Shown here: one piece after another, positions 52,183 to 60,321 of the stretch
How the letters are laid out: each line of letters starts with the position of its first letter
Numbering within the stretch: the first letter of the stretch is position 1
Source of the DNA: Halomonas sp. JB37
GTDB lineage: Bacteria > Pseudomonadota > Gammaproteobacteria > Pseudomonadales > Halomonadaceae
Direction of reading: 5' to 3'
DNA: 64,000 bases
Assembly (NCBI RefSeq): GCF_002332255.1
Contig: NZ_NRGW01000001.1
Coordinates: 3,162,001-3,226,000 of the forward strand
The notes under the pieces: model-generated
What the model saw: only the letters and a program-made list of their open reading frames with translations
What the model was told of the DNA's origin: nothing
Database searches by the model: none
Program-made: the position numbers and the translations under genes

Positions 52183-53163
52183 TTACGAATAGCGTAATCG
52201 GTGGCACAGCGCGGTGCTTCCTGACCCCAATAGATGCGGTGCAAGCGCGGGGAAATCGTGAAAGTCGCTTTCACCACTCACTAAAATGTCCAGCCGATCG
52301 TCGTCCAGCAAATTTAGCGCTAACGCTAAGCGGCGGCGATAGTCCCAGCGGGAAAGCAGTTTCGTAGGCAGTTGGCCGACTTGGCTAGCGCGAAGCGTCA
52401 AGCGCTGGGAATGAAAGGCGCCGCCCAAAGGCAATGTCACGTCATCTTCGCCGAACCAGCTCATCTCAATGAGTCGGCCCGCGTTACCCAGTAGGTCAAG
52501 CCCCTGACGCAGCCCGTCAGGGTGCCCGCTGGCGTGAATAACGCAGTCTTGATTGTGAGGGGCCTGGTCGGGAGTACTAAACGCCACCCCTAGGTGGGCG
52601 GCAACGGTCTCGCGCTCAGGGTTAATATCGATTAGGTGTACATTCACCCCGGGAATTTGGATGCACAAATACGCCACTAAAGCGCCTACTACGCCCGCGC
52701 CGATGACGCACACCTGCTCGCCCAGCATGGGCTCTGCGTCCCACACGCCGTTAATCGCCGTTTCCATATTGGCAGTCAGCACCGCGCGTTGAGCAGGCAC
52801 ATTTGCAGGAATGGCAACGACCGCCGAGGCGGGCACCACATAGTGATCTTGATGGGGAAACAGACAAAAAACGGATTTATTCAGCAGTTCATCGGGGCCA
52901 TGCTCGACACGCCCAACGCTGCAGTAGCCGTATTTTACCGGGCCAGGAAACTCCCCTTTTTGAAAAGGAGCCTGCATGCGCGCAAACTCGCTCGCCGGTA
53001 CGCGGCCATTGAATACCAACGATTCGGTACCCCGGCTAACCCCACTGTACAAGGTGCGTACAAGCACTTCATCTTGCCCAGGGGGCTTGAGTATTTCACG
53101 CCGCATCTCGCCTTGCTGGGGGTTGGTCACCCAAAAGGCAGTGGCGTAGTCAGGCGCCAGCAT
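52183..53163 (-). CDS. MDR-family dehydrogenase of the pterin-like cluster
   Basis: This is an NAD(P)-dependent medium-chain dehydrogenase-like protein of 326 residues. The N-terminal domain has SGVSRGTESLVFNGRVP, a motif shared with BchC-like dehydrogenases, and the cofactor site is VCVIGAGVVGALVAYL. No standard catalytic-zinc GHE motif is seen. The start at 53163 is chosen because AAGGA lies six to seven bases upstream. It is the first gene of the minus-strand operon with the PTPS-like, glycosyltransferase-methyltransferase and flippase genes. Confidence 0.88.
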   Translation of the reverse strand: MLAPDYATAFWVTNPQQGEMRREILKPPGQDEVLVRTLYSGVSRGTESLVFNGRVPASEFARMQAPFQKGEFPGPVKYGYCSVGRVEHGPDELLNKSVFCLFPHQDHYVVPASAVVAIPANVPAQRAVLTANMETAINGVWDAEPMLGEQVCVIGAGVVGALVAYLCIQIPGVNVHLIDINPERETVAAHLGVAFSTPDQAPHNQDCVIHASGHPDGLRQGLDLLGNAGRLIEMSWFGEDDVTLPLGGAFHSQRLTLRASQVGQLPTKLLSRWDYRRRLALALNLLDDDRLDILVSGESDFHDFPALAPHLLGSGSTALCHRLRYS

Positions 53164-53380
53164 AGCCATTCCTTTTCGTTGCGAGCTCAACCAACCCGAG
53201 CCCATGCTCATTCCATTGAATGCTACGTTTTATCGCTAGGCTGCGAACTAGCTAGTCTGCGAACTAACAACGTCTTGCACCATAAGCCCGTTAGCGTTGT
53301 CACATAGCCAGTGGCCACCTTCAGAATAGTGTTCAATGGCTCACCTAATTCAGCGTAGCGCTTGGAAAGAAAATATTCGA

Positions 53381-53408
53381 TTAACAATTTTTAAACACTT
53401 GATACTAT
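53381..53408 (+). promoter_or_regulatory. Predicted sigma-70 promoter for the CDP-alcohol phosphatidyltransferase gene
   Basis: TTAACA (53381-53386) and TACTAT (53403-53408) are 16 bases apart in an AT-rich stretch 120 bases before the gene. The rest of the 53164-53531 gap holds a direct repeat CTGCGAACTA and no gene. Confidence 0.4.
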
Positions 53409-53531
53409 CACTGCCTTCAACGTTAAGTTGCTCTATGTACAACCCTACCTTCTTCTACAAGAATGGTACATATAAAAATAGTTGCATCACTTACTTTAAC
53501 TGCGGACAGCGACGCCGCTTCGTGAGCCAAC

Positions 53532-54257
53532 ATGCCGCTTTTCTCAAACGCGTCTTCCTGCACTCCGCACAAGTCGCTTTATACCGCTTTTGAACTGCTT
53601 TTAGGCAGTCTGATATTAATCATCCTTGGCAATGCTTTGCCGTTACTTATGCTGGGCTCCAGCAACTGGTGGGTGGCCGGTGGTTTCTACGCGTTTATTT
53701 CTATACTGATTCTAATTTTCTGGCCCCACGGGGCGCTCGGATGGGCAAATCGCGTCACGCTGATACGCGCGGTGCTGGTGGCCATAGTGGCTGCTGGCTT
53801 GCTCGCAGGCGCTTTTAAAAACGCTATTTGGCAGTGGCTGTTGATTGCGGTAATAGCGTTGCTGCTTGACGGCGTGGACGGTTGGATCGCGCGATACACG
53901 TACAGCCACTCAACCTTTGGCGCGCGCTTTGACATGGAGCTAGACGCCCTGCTGATTATGCTGCTATGCGTCGGGCTGTGGGAGTTTGAATCGCTGGGCG
54001 CCTGGGTATTGCTCATTGGCGGCATGCGCTATCTGTTTGTGATGGCGGGCTGGCGATTCAAGTGGCTAACCGCCCCTCTGTTTGCCAGCTTTCGCCGCAA
54101 AGCAGTATGCGTATGGCAAGTGGCGGCGCTACTCCTAGCACTGACGCCGCTCAACTCGCCGCTAATGGCTAATTTACTAGCGCTCAGCGCGTTAGTTTCG
54201 TTAGCTTATTCATTCGGGGTCGATGTACGTTGGCTCTACGCAAGATCTAAACCCTAA
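53532..54257 (+). CDS. CDP-alcohol phosphatidyltransferase family protein
   Basis: This is a membrane enzyme of 241 residues with about seven hydrophobic helices. The complete CDP-alcohol motif D113-G-x-D116-G-x2-A120-R121-x8-G130-x3-D134-x3-D138 is present in LLDGVDGWIAR and STFGARFDMELDA. It transfers a phosphatidyl-type or phospho-alcohol group from a CDP-activated donor. It is divergent from the dehydrogenase operon and may make the lipid carrier or product of that cluster. The acceptor is unknown. Confidence 0.9.
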   Translation: MPLFSNASSCTPHKSLYTAFELLLGSLILIILGNALPLLMLGSSNWWVAGGFYAFISILILIFWPHGALGWANRVTLIRAVLVAIVAAGLLAGAFKNAIWQWLLIAVIALLLDGVDGWIARYTYSHSTFGARFDMELDALLIMLLCVGLWEFESLGAWVLLIGGMRYLFVMAGWRFKWLTAPLFASFRRKAVCVWQVAALLLALTPLNSPLMANLLALSALVSLAYSFGVDVRWLYARSKP

Positions 54258-54263
54258 GCAGAG

Positions 54264-54674
54264 CTAATCGGCCAGCCGATTCTGAAGCGCATTTAACGCG
54301 TTAGTATCGGCCTCTAGCTCGCGGGTTGCGTCTTCTAGCTTGGCACGTCTTGTTTCAATATCGCCGGCATCGCCTTCACTGAGAGCCTCTTCAAGATCAG
54401 CCTGACGCTCTTGAACCTCCTCCTGGCTTTCCCGCACGTCCTTTGCAGCATCGTCTAGCACGCCTTCGTTGGTGCATTGGGCTTCTATAGCGTCTAACGC
54501 ACGCTGCAAACCGTCAATACGATGTTGATTACCATGCTCACGGGCGTATTCAAGCTGTTCTTGAACGTCAGCTGTCTTGTCCTCACACAACATGTCCGTG
54601 GCATGTGCCAACGGCATGGTGACAACGCCTGCCATCATGATGAACCCGAGCATGGTTAATGATTGCTTTTGCAT
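54264..54674 (-). CDS. DUF1090 (YqjC-like) periplasmic protein
   Basis: This is a 136-residue exported protein. A signal peptide ends at PLAHA, followed by one Cys pair (MLCEDK and EAQCTNEG) and a long charged coiled coil. This is the DUF1090/YqjC layout. It converges on the CDP-alcohol transferase with a six-base gap. Function unknown; relatives are acid- or stress-linked. Confidence 0.88.
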   Translation of the reverse strand: MQKQSLTMLGFIMMAGVVTMPLAHATDMLCEDKTADVQEQLEYAREHGNQHRIDGLQRALDAIEAQCTNEGVLDDAAKDVRESQEEVQERQADLEEALSEGDAGDIETRRAKLEDATRELEADTNALNALQNRLAD

Positions 54675-54787
54675 AGCTCTCTCCTGCCTGTTTTACGAAT
54701 TTTCCTGGCTAGTCATTTTACAGCACTGCCTTACGGCGCAAATGCGATATAGTTATCACAAAATACAATTTATTGCATAAAAGAAAT

Positions 54788-54816
54788 ATTCTATATTCTT
54801 TATAAGAATATAGAAT
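54788..54816. promoter_or_regulatory. AT-rich palindrome upstream of cysB
   Basis: ATTCTATATTCTT and AAGAATATAGAAT are perfect 13-base complements around TAT. They lie 45 bases before cysB, with a 15-base direct repeat (AATCTCTTCAAAGCA, twice) right after. It is a probable autoregulatory or promoter-overlapping site. Confidence 0.55.
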
Positions 54817-54860
54817 CTCTTCAAAGCAAAATCTCTTCAAAGCATTGGACACCGCTCGCT

Positions 54861-55793
54861 ATGAACATTCAGCAGTTACGCATCGTACGCGAGACCGTGC
54901 GTCAACACTTTAATCTGACAGAAGCCTCCAACGCGCTGTTCACGTCACAGTCTGGGGCCAGCAAGCATATCCGTGATTTAGAACAAGAGCTGGGCGTTGA
55001 GCTATTCGAACGGCGCGGCAAGCGTATTCTAGGGCTGACCGTGGCGGGCAGTACGCTAATTGATTGTATTGAGCGTATTTTGTTGGATGTCGAAAACCTC
55101 AAACGCTCGGCGCATCAGCTTACCCATGAGGATCAAGGCAGCCTGGCCATTGCGACGACGCATACCCAGGCCCGCTACGCCCTGCCACCGATTATCGCCC
55201 GTTTTAAAAAAATCTTTCCCAACGTGCACTTGGAGCTGCATCAGTGCAGCCCGGAGGAAATTGTCTCGTTATTAAAAGCGGGCAAGGTCGATATCGGCAT
55301 TGCCACGGAAGCGCTTAACGAGGAAGGGCCGCTATTTGCCTGCTTCCCCTTCTACCATTGGTATCACGGCGTAGTAGTGCCTCAAGAACACCCGCTTAAT
55401 GATGGATTACCACTGACGCTTGAACGCATTACCGAGCATCCTATTGTGACGTACCACGAAGGATATACGGGTCGAAAGCGAATCGATACCGCGTTTTCGA
55501 CAGCCGATGTCTACCCTGACATTGTGCTAACCGCGCTTGATGCGGATGTCATCAAAACTTACGTTGAGCTAGGCATGAGCGTTGGTTTGATCGCATCGAT
55601 GGCTTATCACGAGCAGCGCGACCAGGGCTTAAAACTGCTGGATGCCAGCAGCTTATTTCCGCGCAACACCACCTATCTTGCGCTGAGGCGCGGCCACTTT
55701 TTACGCGGCTATGCCTATCAGTTTTTGAAGCTTTGCCGTGAAAACTTAGACGAAGAGACCGTCCAGAAGGTGCTAGCGGGCCGTCAGGATTAA
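54861..55793 (+). CDS. cysB: LysR-family sulfur regulator CysB/Cbl-like
   Basis: This is a transcription activator of sulfate or sulfonate genes. The HTH region MNIQQLRIVRETVRQHFNLT and SQSGASKHIRDLEQELG is typical of CysB, and the effector domain has IATTHTQARYALPP and KAGKVDIGIATE. The length of 310 residues is slightly shorter than E. coli CysB (324). It lies just upstream of sbp-cysTW on the same strand and presumably activates them in response to N-acetylserine. Confidence 0.92.
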   Translation: MNIQQLRIVRETVRQHFNLTEASNALFTSQSGASKHIRDLEQELGVELFERRGKRILGLTVAGSTLIDCIERILLDVENLKRSAHQLTHEDQGSLAIATTHTQARYALPPIIARFKKIFPNVHLELHQCSPEEIVSLLKAGKVDIGIATEALNEEGPLFACFPFYHWYHGVVVPQEHPLNDGLPLTLERITEHPIVTYHEGYTGRKRIDTAFSTADVYPDIVLTALDADVIKTYVELGMSVGLIASMAYHEQRDQGLKLLDASSLFPRNTTYLALRRGHFLRGYAYQFLKLCRENLDEETVQKVLAGRQD

Positions 55794-55861
55794 TCCACCT
55801 CTTAATCACAAAAAAACATAAGCAATCCATTTTTTATTCGTTAATTAGCATATAGAACCCC

Positions 55862-55924
55862 GTTAGGCTGCTCCCATCACATCAATAAACGATCGTTCAA
55901 GATCCGACTCTGGAGCAGCCTAAC
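55862..55924 (+). promoter_or_regulatory. Leader hairpin that includes the sbp ribosome-binding site
   Basis: GTTAGGCTGCTCC (55862-55874) and GGAGCAGCCTAAC (55912-55924) are perfect complements with a 37-base loop. The right arm contains the GGAG ribosome site and ends one base before the ATG. If folded in the mRNA it would block ribosome access, so it may be a switchable or protein-controlled element. Confidence 0.6.
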
Positions 55925-55925
55925 T

Positions 55926-57002
55926 ATGCGAACTATCTCTTCATCAACCAGCTCTTCTTCCAGTATTTGGCAACTCTCCAAACTCACAGGCGCCGTTCTG
56001 CTGGCCGGCGCCGTGCTGGCGGTTACCTTTAGCACCACCGCCCAGGCTCAAAGTGAAAGCGTTGAGCTTCTCAACGTCTCTTACGACCCCACCCGTGAGT
56101 TCTATCGCGAATACAACGAACTGTTTGACGAATTTTGGCAAGCTGAGCACGGCCAATCTGTGACCGCTCGCCAGTCTCATGGTGGCTCAGGCTCGCAAGG
56201 CCGCGCCATCATCGACGGTATTGATGCAGATGTGGCGACACTGGCACTCGCTTACGATATTGACGCAATTCATGAACGTGCTGACTTAATTCCGCAAGAC
56301 TGGCAGTCGCGCCTTCCTAATAACAGCTCTCCTTACACGTCCACCATCGTTCTACTGGTGAGAGAAGGTAACCCTAAAAACATTCAGGATTGGGATGACT
56401 TAGCCCAAGAAGGCATTGACGTCATTACGCCCAACCCGAAAACATCAGGCGGAGCACGCTGGAACTTCCTGGCGCTGTGGGGCTACGGCTTAGAGCAGTT
56501 CGATGGTGATGAACAGCAGACCTATGATTTCGTGCGCCAGGTATATGAAAACGTGCCGGTGCTCGACTCAGGTGCCCGCGGCGCGACCAACACCTTTGTC
56601 CAGCGCCGCATTGGCGATGTGTTTATCGCTTGGGAAAACGAAGCGTTCTTGTCAGTGGAGCAGCTAGGACAGGGTGAGTACGAAATCATTGTGCCGTCTC
56701 AGAGCATTCTTGCTGAGCCACCCGTGACCGTGCTGGATGCCAACGTTGATCGTAAGGGCACCCGCGAAGTAGCAGAAGCTTATTTAGAACATCTCTATAC
56801 CGATGAAGCCCAGCACTTAGCAGCTAAACACTACTACCGGCCAAGCAATCAGGAAATCTTGGCTGAGTATAGTGATGAGTTTCCAGCACTCGATCTTTTT
56901 ACCATCGATGAGGTCTTCGGCGGCTGGCAAGAAGCCCAGCAGCGCTTCTTCAATGATGGCGGTGTATTTGACGACATTCTCGAAGCGATCAACACCCAGT
57001 AA
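55926..57002 (+). CDS. sbp: Sulfate-binding protein of the sulfate ABC importer
   Basis: This is a periplasmic binding protein for sulfate or thiosulfate, 358 residues. A Ser-rich N terminus and signal peptide end at TTAQA. Sulfate-binding family motifs LLNVSYDPTREFY, QSHGGSGSQ and NPKTSGGARWNFL are present. It heads sbp-cysT-cysW, whose ATPase gene is broken. A hairpin masks its ribosome site. Confidence 0.95.
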   Translation: MRTISSSTSSSSSIWQLSKLTGAVLLAGAVLAVTFSTTAQAQSESVELLNVSYDPTREFYREYNELFDEFWQAEHGQSVTARQSHGGSGSQGRAIIDGIDADVATLALAYDIDAIHERADLIPQDWQSRLPNNSSPYTSTIVLLVREGNPKNIQDWDDLAQEGIDVITPNPKTSGGARWNFLALWGYGLEQFDGDEQQTYDFVRQVYENVPVLDSGARGATNTFVQRRIGDVFIAWENEAFLSVEQLGQGEYEIIVPSQSILAEPPVTVLDANVDRKGTREVAEAYLEHLYTDEAQHLAAKHYYRPSNQEILAEYSDEFPALDLFTIDEVFGGWQEAQQRFFNDGGVFDDILEAINTQ

Positions 57003-57063
57003 ATCGCGTGTAACCAACCTGCCAGGGGGCTATCGCCTCCCGGTATTTTAACGAGAAGCCACT

Positions 57064-57894
57064 ATGTCGATCACCCCTGCCAAGCGTCGCGTCATCCCAG
57101 GGTTTGGTCTCACCATGGGGTTCACCCTGCTGTATATGGGGTTGGTGTTTCTGATCCCGGTGGGCGCCTTTTTGCTCTATACCACCACCATGAGCTGGGA
57201 CACATTTTGGAGTGCGGTCACTCAGCGTCAGGTCGTCGCTTCCTACAAACTGTCTTTTGGCGGTTCCTTAATTGCCGCAACGATCAACTTGGTGTTTGGG
57301 GCATTGGTTGCCTGGGTATTGGTGCGTTACCGGTTTCCTGGTAAGCGTTTGGTCGATGCGCTGGTTGATCTACCGTTTGCCCTGCCAACGGCGGTAGCCG
57401 GTATCGCCCTAGTAACGCTCTACGCGAGCACCGGCTGGGTGGGGCAATACTTGGATGTGTTTGGCATTCGCATCGCCTACACACAGCTGGGCGTGGTGAT
57501 TGCCCTTACTTATATCGGTTTACCGTTTGTGGTGCGTACCGTACAACCGGTGTTGGAAGACTTAGAAGCCGAGCTGGAAGAAGCCTCCGCAAGCCTGGGT
57601 GCTGACCGCCTCACCACCATACGTCGGGTTATTTTCCCCGCGCTATTCCCCGCCCTGCTCACCGGCTACGCACTGGCCTTCGCACGGGCGTTGGGCGAGT
57701 ACGGCTCGGTGGTGTTTATCTCTGGCAATCTGCCATTTCGTACCGAAATTACCCCGCTATTGATCGTCGCCAAGGCTGAACAATACGACTATCACGGCGC
57801 AGCCGCTATCGGCACGGTCATGCTTGTCGCTGCATTTTTAATGCTGCTGGTCATTAACGGCCTGCAGTGGTGGGCCAGTCGGCGCCATGGATAA
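57064..57894 (+). CDS. cysT: Sulfate/thiosulfate ABC importer permease CysT
   Basis: This is an inner-membrane permease of 276 residues with six helices and the EAA loop EEASASLGADRLTTIRRV. The N-terminal VIPGFGLTMGFTLLYMGLV is CysT-like. It follows sbp by 61 bases and precedes cysW. It should be functional in itself but lacks its native ATPase. Confidence 0.95.
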   Translation: MSITPAKRRVIPGFGLTMGFTLLYMGLVFLIPVGAFLLYTTTMSWDTFWSAVTQRQVVASYKLSFGGSLIAATINLVFGALVAWVLVRYRFPGKRLVDALVDLPFALPTAVAGIALVTLYASTGWVGQYLDVFGIRIAYTQLGVVIALTYIGLPFVVRTVQPVLEDLEAELEEASASLGADRLTTIRRVIFPALFPALLTGYALAFARALGEYGSVVFISGNLPFRTEITPLLIVAKAEQYDYHGAAAIGTVMLVAAFLMLLVINGLQWWASRRHG

Positions 57895-57906
57895 CAGGAG
57901 TACGCC

Positions 57907-58794
57907 GTGACAACGTCATCAACGGTCATTGAGACCCATGACACTATCGCTAAACGCTGGCGACGCGCGACCGAAGAGCCCGCTTGGCTGCGAATCATCC
58001 TCATCACCATCGCCTTAATCTTCCTGGGTCTTTTTTTAGTGCTGCCGTTAACGGTCGTGCTTTACGGTGCCTTTGAACAAGGTATTGGCGTCTGGTACGG
58101 CGCGGTAAGCGACCCTGATGCGCTATCGGCGATTCGCTTAACGTTTCTCATCGTGGTCATTGTTGTACCGCTCAATACGCTGTTCGGCGTGGCGGCCGCT
58201 TGGTCTATCGCCAAGTTTGAGTTTCGCGGCAAGTCGATTTTAATTTCGCTCATCGACATGCCCTTTGCGATATCTCCCGTGGTGGTGGGCCTAATCTTCG
58301 TCATTTTGTTCGGCTCACAGGGTTGGCTTGGGCCTTGGCTCTCGGCTCACGATATGCGGATTATTTTCGCCATTCCTGGCATCGTCATCGTGATCGCTTT
58401 TGGCACTCTGCCGTTTGTTGCACGCGAGCTTATCCCGCTTATGCAGCAGCAGGGTAAAGAGGAAGAAGAGGCTTCTTTAACGCTGGGTGCCAACGGCTGG
58501 AAAACGTTCTGGTACGTCACGCTGCCCAATATCAAATGGGGGCTGATTTACGGCGTCATTCTGTGTAATGCCCGCGCAATGGGCGAGTTTGGCGCGGTGG
58601 CCGTTGTGTCTGGCCGCATTCGTGGTGAAACCAACACCATGCCGCTGCATATCGAAGTGCTTTACAACGAATACATGTTCACCGCCGCCTTTGCCGTCTC
58701 TTCGCTATTGACAGGCCTAGCGCTGGTCACCATCGCGATTAAAAGCGCCGTTGAGTGGAACGAAGAGCGCCGTCAGCGCATTGCCGCCGCATGA
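57907..58794 (+). CDS. cysW: Sulfate/thiosulfate ABC importer permease CysW
   Basis: This is the partner permease of 295 residues with six helices and an EAA loop (EEEASLTLGANGWKTFWYV). It appears to start with GTG at 57907, with AGGAG seven bases upstream. LCNARAMGEFGAVAVVSG is a CysW signature. The gene directly precedes the interrupted cysA. Confidence 0.95.
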   Translation: MTTSSTVIETHDTIAKRWRRATEEPAWLRIILITIALIFLGLFLVLPLTVVLYGAFEQGIGVWYGAVSDPDALSAIRLTFLIVVIVVPLNTLFGVAAAWSIAKFEFRGKSILISLIDMPFAISPVVVGLIFVILFGSQGWLGPWLSAHDMRIIFAIPGIVIVIAFGTLPFVARELIPLMQQQGKEEEEASLTLGANGWKTFWYVTLPNIKWGLIYGVILCNARAMGEFGAVAVVSGRIRGETNTMPLHIEVLYNEYMFTAAFAVSSLLTGLALVTIAIKSAVEWNEERRQRIAAA

Positions 58795-58832
58795 CCCCCT
58801 TTAGCTCTTCACAGAGATAAGAGAGAGCCTTC

Positions 58833-58920
58833 ATGAGCATCGAAATTGATCACGTTAACAAACACTTTCGCGACTTTGTGGCGGTAGATAATGTCAGCCT
58901 CACTTTCCGTGATGGCGAAC
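58833..58920 (+). pseudogene. cysA: Sulfate importer ATPase CysA, 5' remnant cut by an IS element
   Basis: The first 29 codons of cysA read MSIEIDHVNKHFRDFVAVDN and VSLTFRDGE, then the insertion sequence begins. The frame continues only 14 codons into the element before TAA at 58962-58964. Walker A, signature and Walker B are all lost. A short possible 3' remnant lies beyond the element at 60156-60206. The importer therefore has no ATPase here. Confidence 0.92.
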
Positions 58921-58982
58921 TGAATCGCCCCAGGTTTCGTAGACACCTCCAGGCCTTATACTAAAGGTATTTAGGAGGAACC

Positions 58983-59261
58983 ATGAGCCATCCCCGCTAC
59001 ACTGAAGAATTCAAAATCGAAGCCGTCAAACAGGTGGTAGAGCGCGGCCATCGCGTGGCCGAGGTCGCTGAGCGGCTAGGCGTGTCAGGGCACAGCTTGT
59101 ACAACTGGATCAAGCGCTACGATAAGCCGGTAGAACAACGGCAAGAAGATGATGATCTCCAAGCTGAAAACCGTCGTTTGAAGGCCGAACTCAAACGCGT
59201 ATCAGAAGAGCGAGACATATTAAAAAAGGCCACCGCGTACTTCGCCAGGGAGTCCGACTGA
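58983..59261 (+). CDS. IS3-family transposase OrfA
   Basis: This 92-residue DNA-binding part has a helix-turn-helix (HRVAEVAERLGVSGHSLYNW) and a leucine-zipper-like C-terminal helix (LQAENRRLKAELKRVSEE). AGGAGG lies just before the ATG. A slippery AAAAAAG at 59222-59228 near its end allows a -1 shift into orfB. Confidence 0.93.
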   Translation: MSHPRYTEEFKIEAVKQVVERGHRVAEVAERLGVSGHSLYNWIKRYDKPVEQRQEDDDLQAENRRLKAELKRVSEERDILKKATAYFARESD

Positions 59262-59308
59262 GGTACGCGTTTATTCAAAATTATGCGAGCCAATACGCGG
59301 TACGTCGC

Positions 59309-60136
59309 TTGTGTCAGATGATGGCCGTGCATCCCAGCGGTTACTACGCATGGTGTAAAAAAGCGCTCTCTAATCGAGCTCGGGAAGATGAGCGCCTACT
59401 GGGATTGATCAAGCACTCCTGGCTTGAAAGTGGCGGTGTATATGGCTATCGCAAGGTCTACCAGGACTTGCGTGAAGCTGGCGAAACTTGCGGGAAGCAC
59501 CGTGTGGCGCGTCTTATGAGTAGGGAAGGTTTACGCTCTCAGACGGGCTATCGACGACGCCCTGGCGGCTATGGCGGTGGAAAAGCGGCTGTTGTATCCC
59601 CTAACCATTTAGCCCGTCAGTTTGAAGTAACAGCGCCAAATATTGCTTGGGTGACGGACATCACGTACATCCGCACTTACGAAGGCTGGCTTTACTTAGC
59701 GGTAGTTATCGACCTGTTTTCTCGTCAAGTGGTTGGCTGGTCGATGAAGTCTCGCATGACCACGGAGTTGGTACTGGATGCTTTGTTATCAGCAGTCTGG
59801 CGACGCAAGCCACAAGGAACGGTGATGGTGCATTCGGATCAAGGAAGCCAGTTTAGCAGTGGAGACTGGCAAAGCTTTCTGAAAGCGAATCACTTGGTAG
59901 GCAGCATGAGCCGACGTGGTAACTGTCATGACAACGCCGTTGCTGAAAGCTTCTTTCAACTTCTCAAGCGAGAGCGAATCAAGCGACAGATTTATTCAAC
60001 ACGCGAAGCGGCTAGATGTGACGTGTTCAATTACATTGAAATGTTTTACAACCCAAAGCGCCGACACGGCACAAGTGATAACTTGTCACCGGTTGAGTAT
60101 GAAAGGCGTTACTTCAAGAGCCTAACGGGTGTCTAG
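59309..60136 (+). CDS. IS3-family transposase OrfB (DDE catalytic domain)
   Basis: This is the integrase-type catalytic domain. The DDE acidic residues are visible in WVTDITYI, VMVHSDQGSQFSS and HDNAVAESFFQLLKRE. The frame is open back to the slippery site at 59222-59228 in orfA, so the active product is most likely an OrfAB fusion (58983-60136). The TTG at 59309 is only the first possible stand-alone start. The element appears intact. Confidence 0.9.
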   Translation: MCQMMAVHPSGYYAWCKKALSNRAREDERLLGLIKHSWLESGGVYGYRKVYQDLREAGETCGKHRVARLMSREGLRSQTGYRRRPGGYGGGKAAVVSPNHLARQFEVTAPNIAWVTDITYIRTYEGWLYLAVVIDLFSRQVVGWSMKSRMTTELVLDALLSAVWRRKPQGTVMVHSDQGSQFSSGDWQSFLKANHLVGSMSRRGNCHDNAVAESFFQLLKRERIKRQIYSTREAARCDVFNYIEMFYNPKRRHGTSDNLSPVEYERRYFKSLTGV

Positions 60137-60155
60137 AATATCCGGGGCGATTCAG

Positions 60156-60206
60156 GTTTCAGAGGAAACGATCACCGAAGAGCACTGGGTTAAACAAGAG
60201 GAATAA
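60156..60206 (+). pseudogene. cysA: Possible 3' remnant of cysA beyond the IS
   Basis: Sixteen codons VSEETITEEHWVKQEE end in TAA at 60204-60206 and directly follow the right end of the element. Position and strand fit the end of cysA, but the stretch is too short for a sure match. If correct, about 0.9 kb of cysA is missing. Confidence 0.4.
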
Positions 60207-60222
60207 TAGATAGCGAAGCAAA

Positions 60223-60259
60223 ACCCAAGCTCGTAGCGATATTTAATACGAGCCTGGGT
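60223..60259 (+). terminator. Stem-loop terminator of the former sbp-cysTWA operon
   Basis: A 13-base stem with one mismatch (60223-60235 with 60247-60259) and an 11-base AT-rich loop lies just after the cysA remnant. It would have closed the sulfate operon. Confidence 0.6.
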
Positions 60260-60321
60260 AAGTCATAATAAGAAGTGCTATCGCTTAGCCTAGCAATGAT
60301 AGGATTGTGAATTTAGGTATT

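Larger units (their letters stand above)
58921..60154 (+). mobile_element. IS3-family insertion sequence
   Basis: The element has about 26-base terminal inverted repeats beginning TGAATCGCCCC at both ends. The left and right repeats differ at about six positions and share TAGACAC at their inner end. It contains overlapping orfA and orfB linked by a -1 slippery site. Flanking bases (GAAC on the left, GGTT on the right) show no target duplication, which suggests that the adjacent cysA body was deleted with or after insertion. Length is 1234 bases. Confidence 0.92.

Noticed and set aside
52183..53163. Calling the MDR protein a zinc alcohol dehydrogenase
   Set aside because: The catalytic-zinc GHE motif of alcohol dehydrogenases is not visible; only the nucleotide-binding domain is clear.
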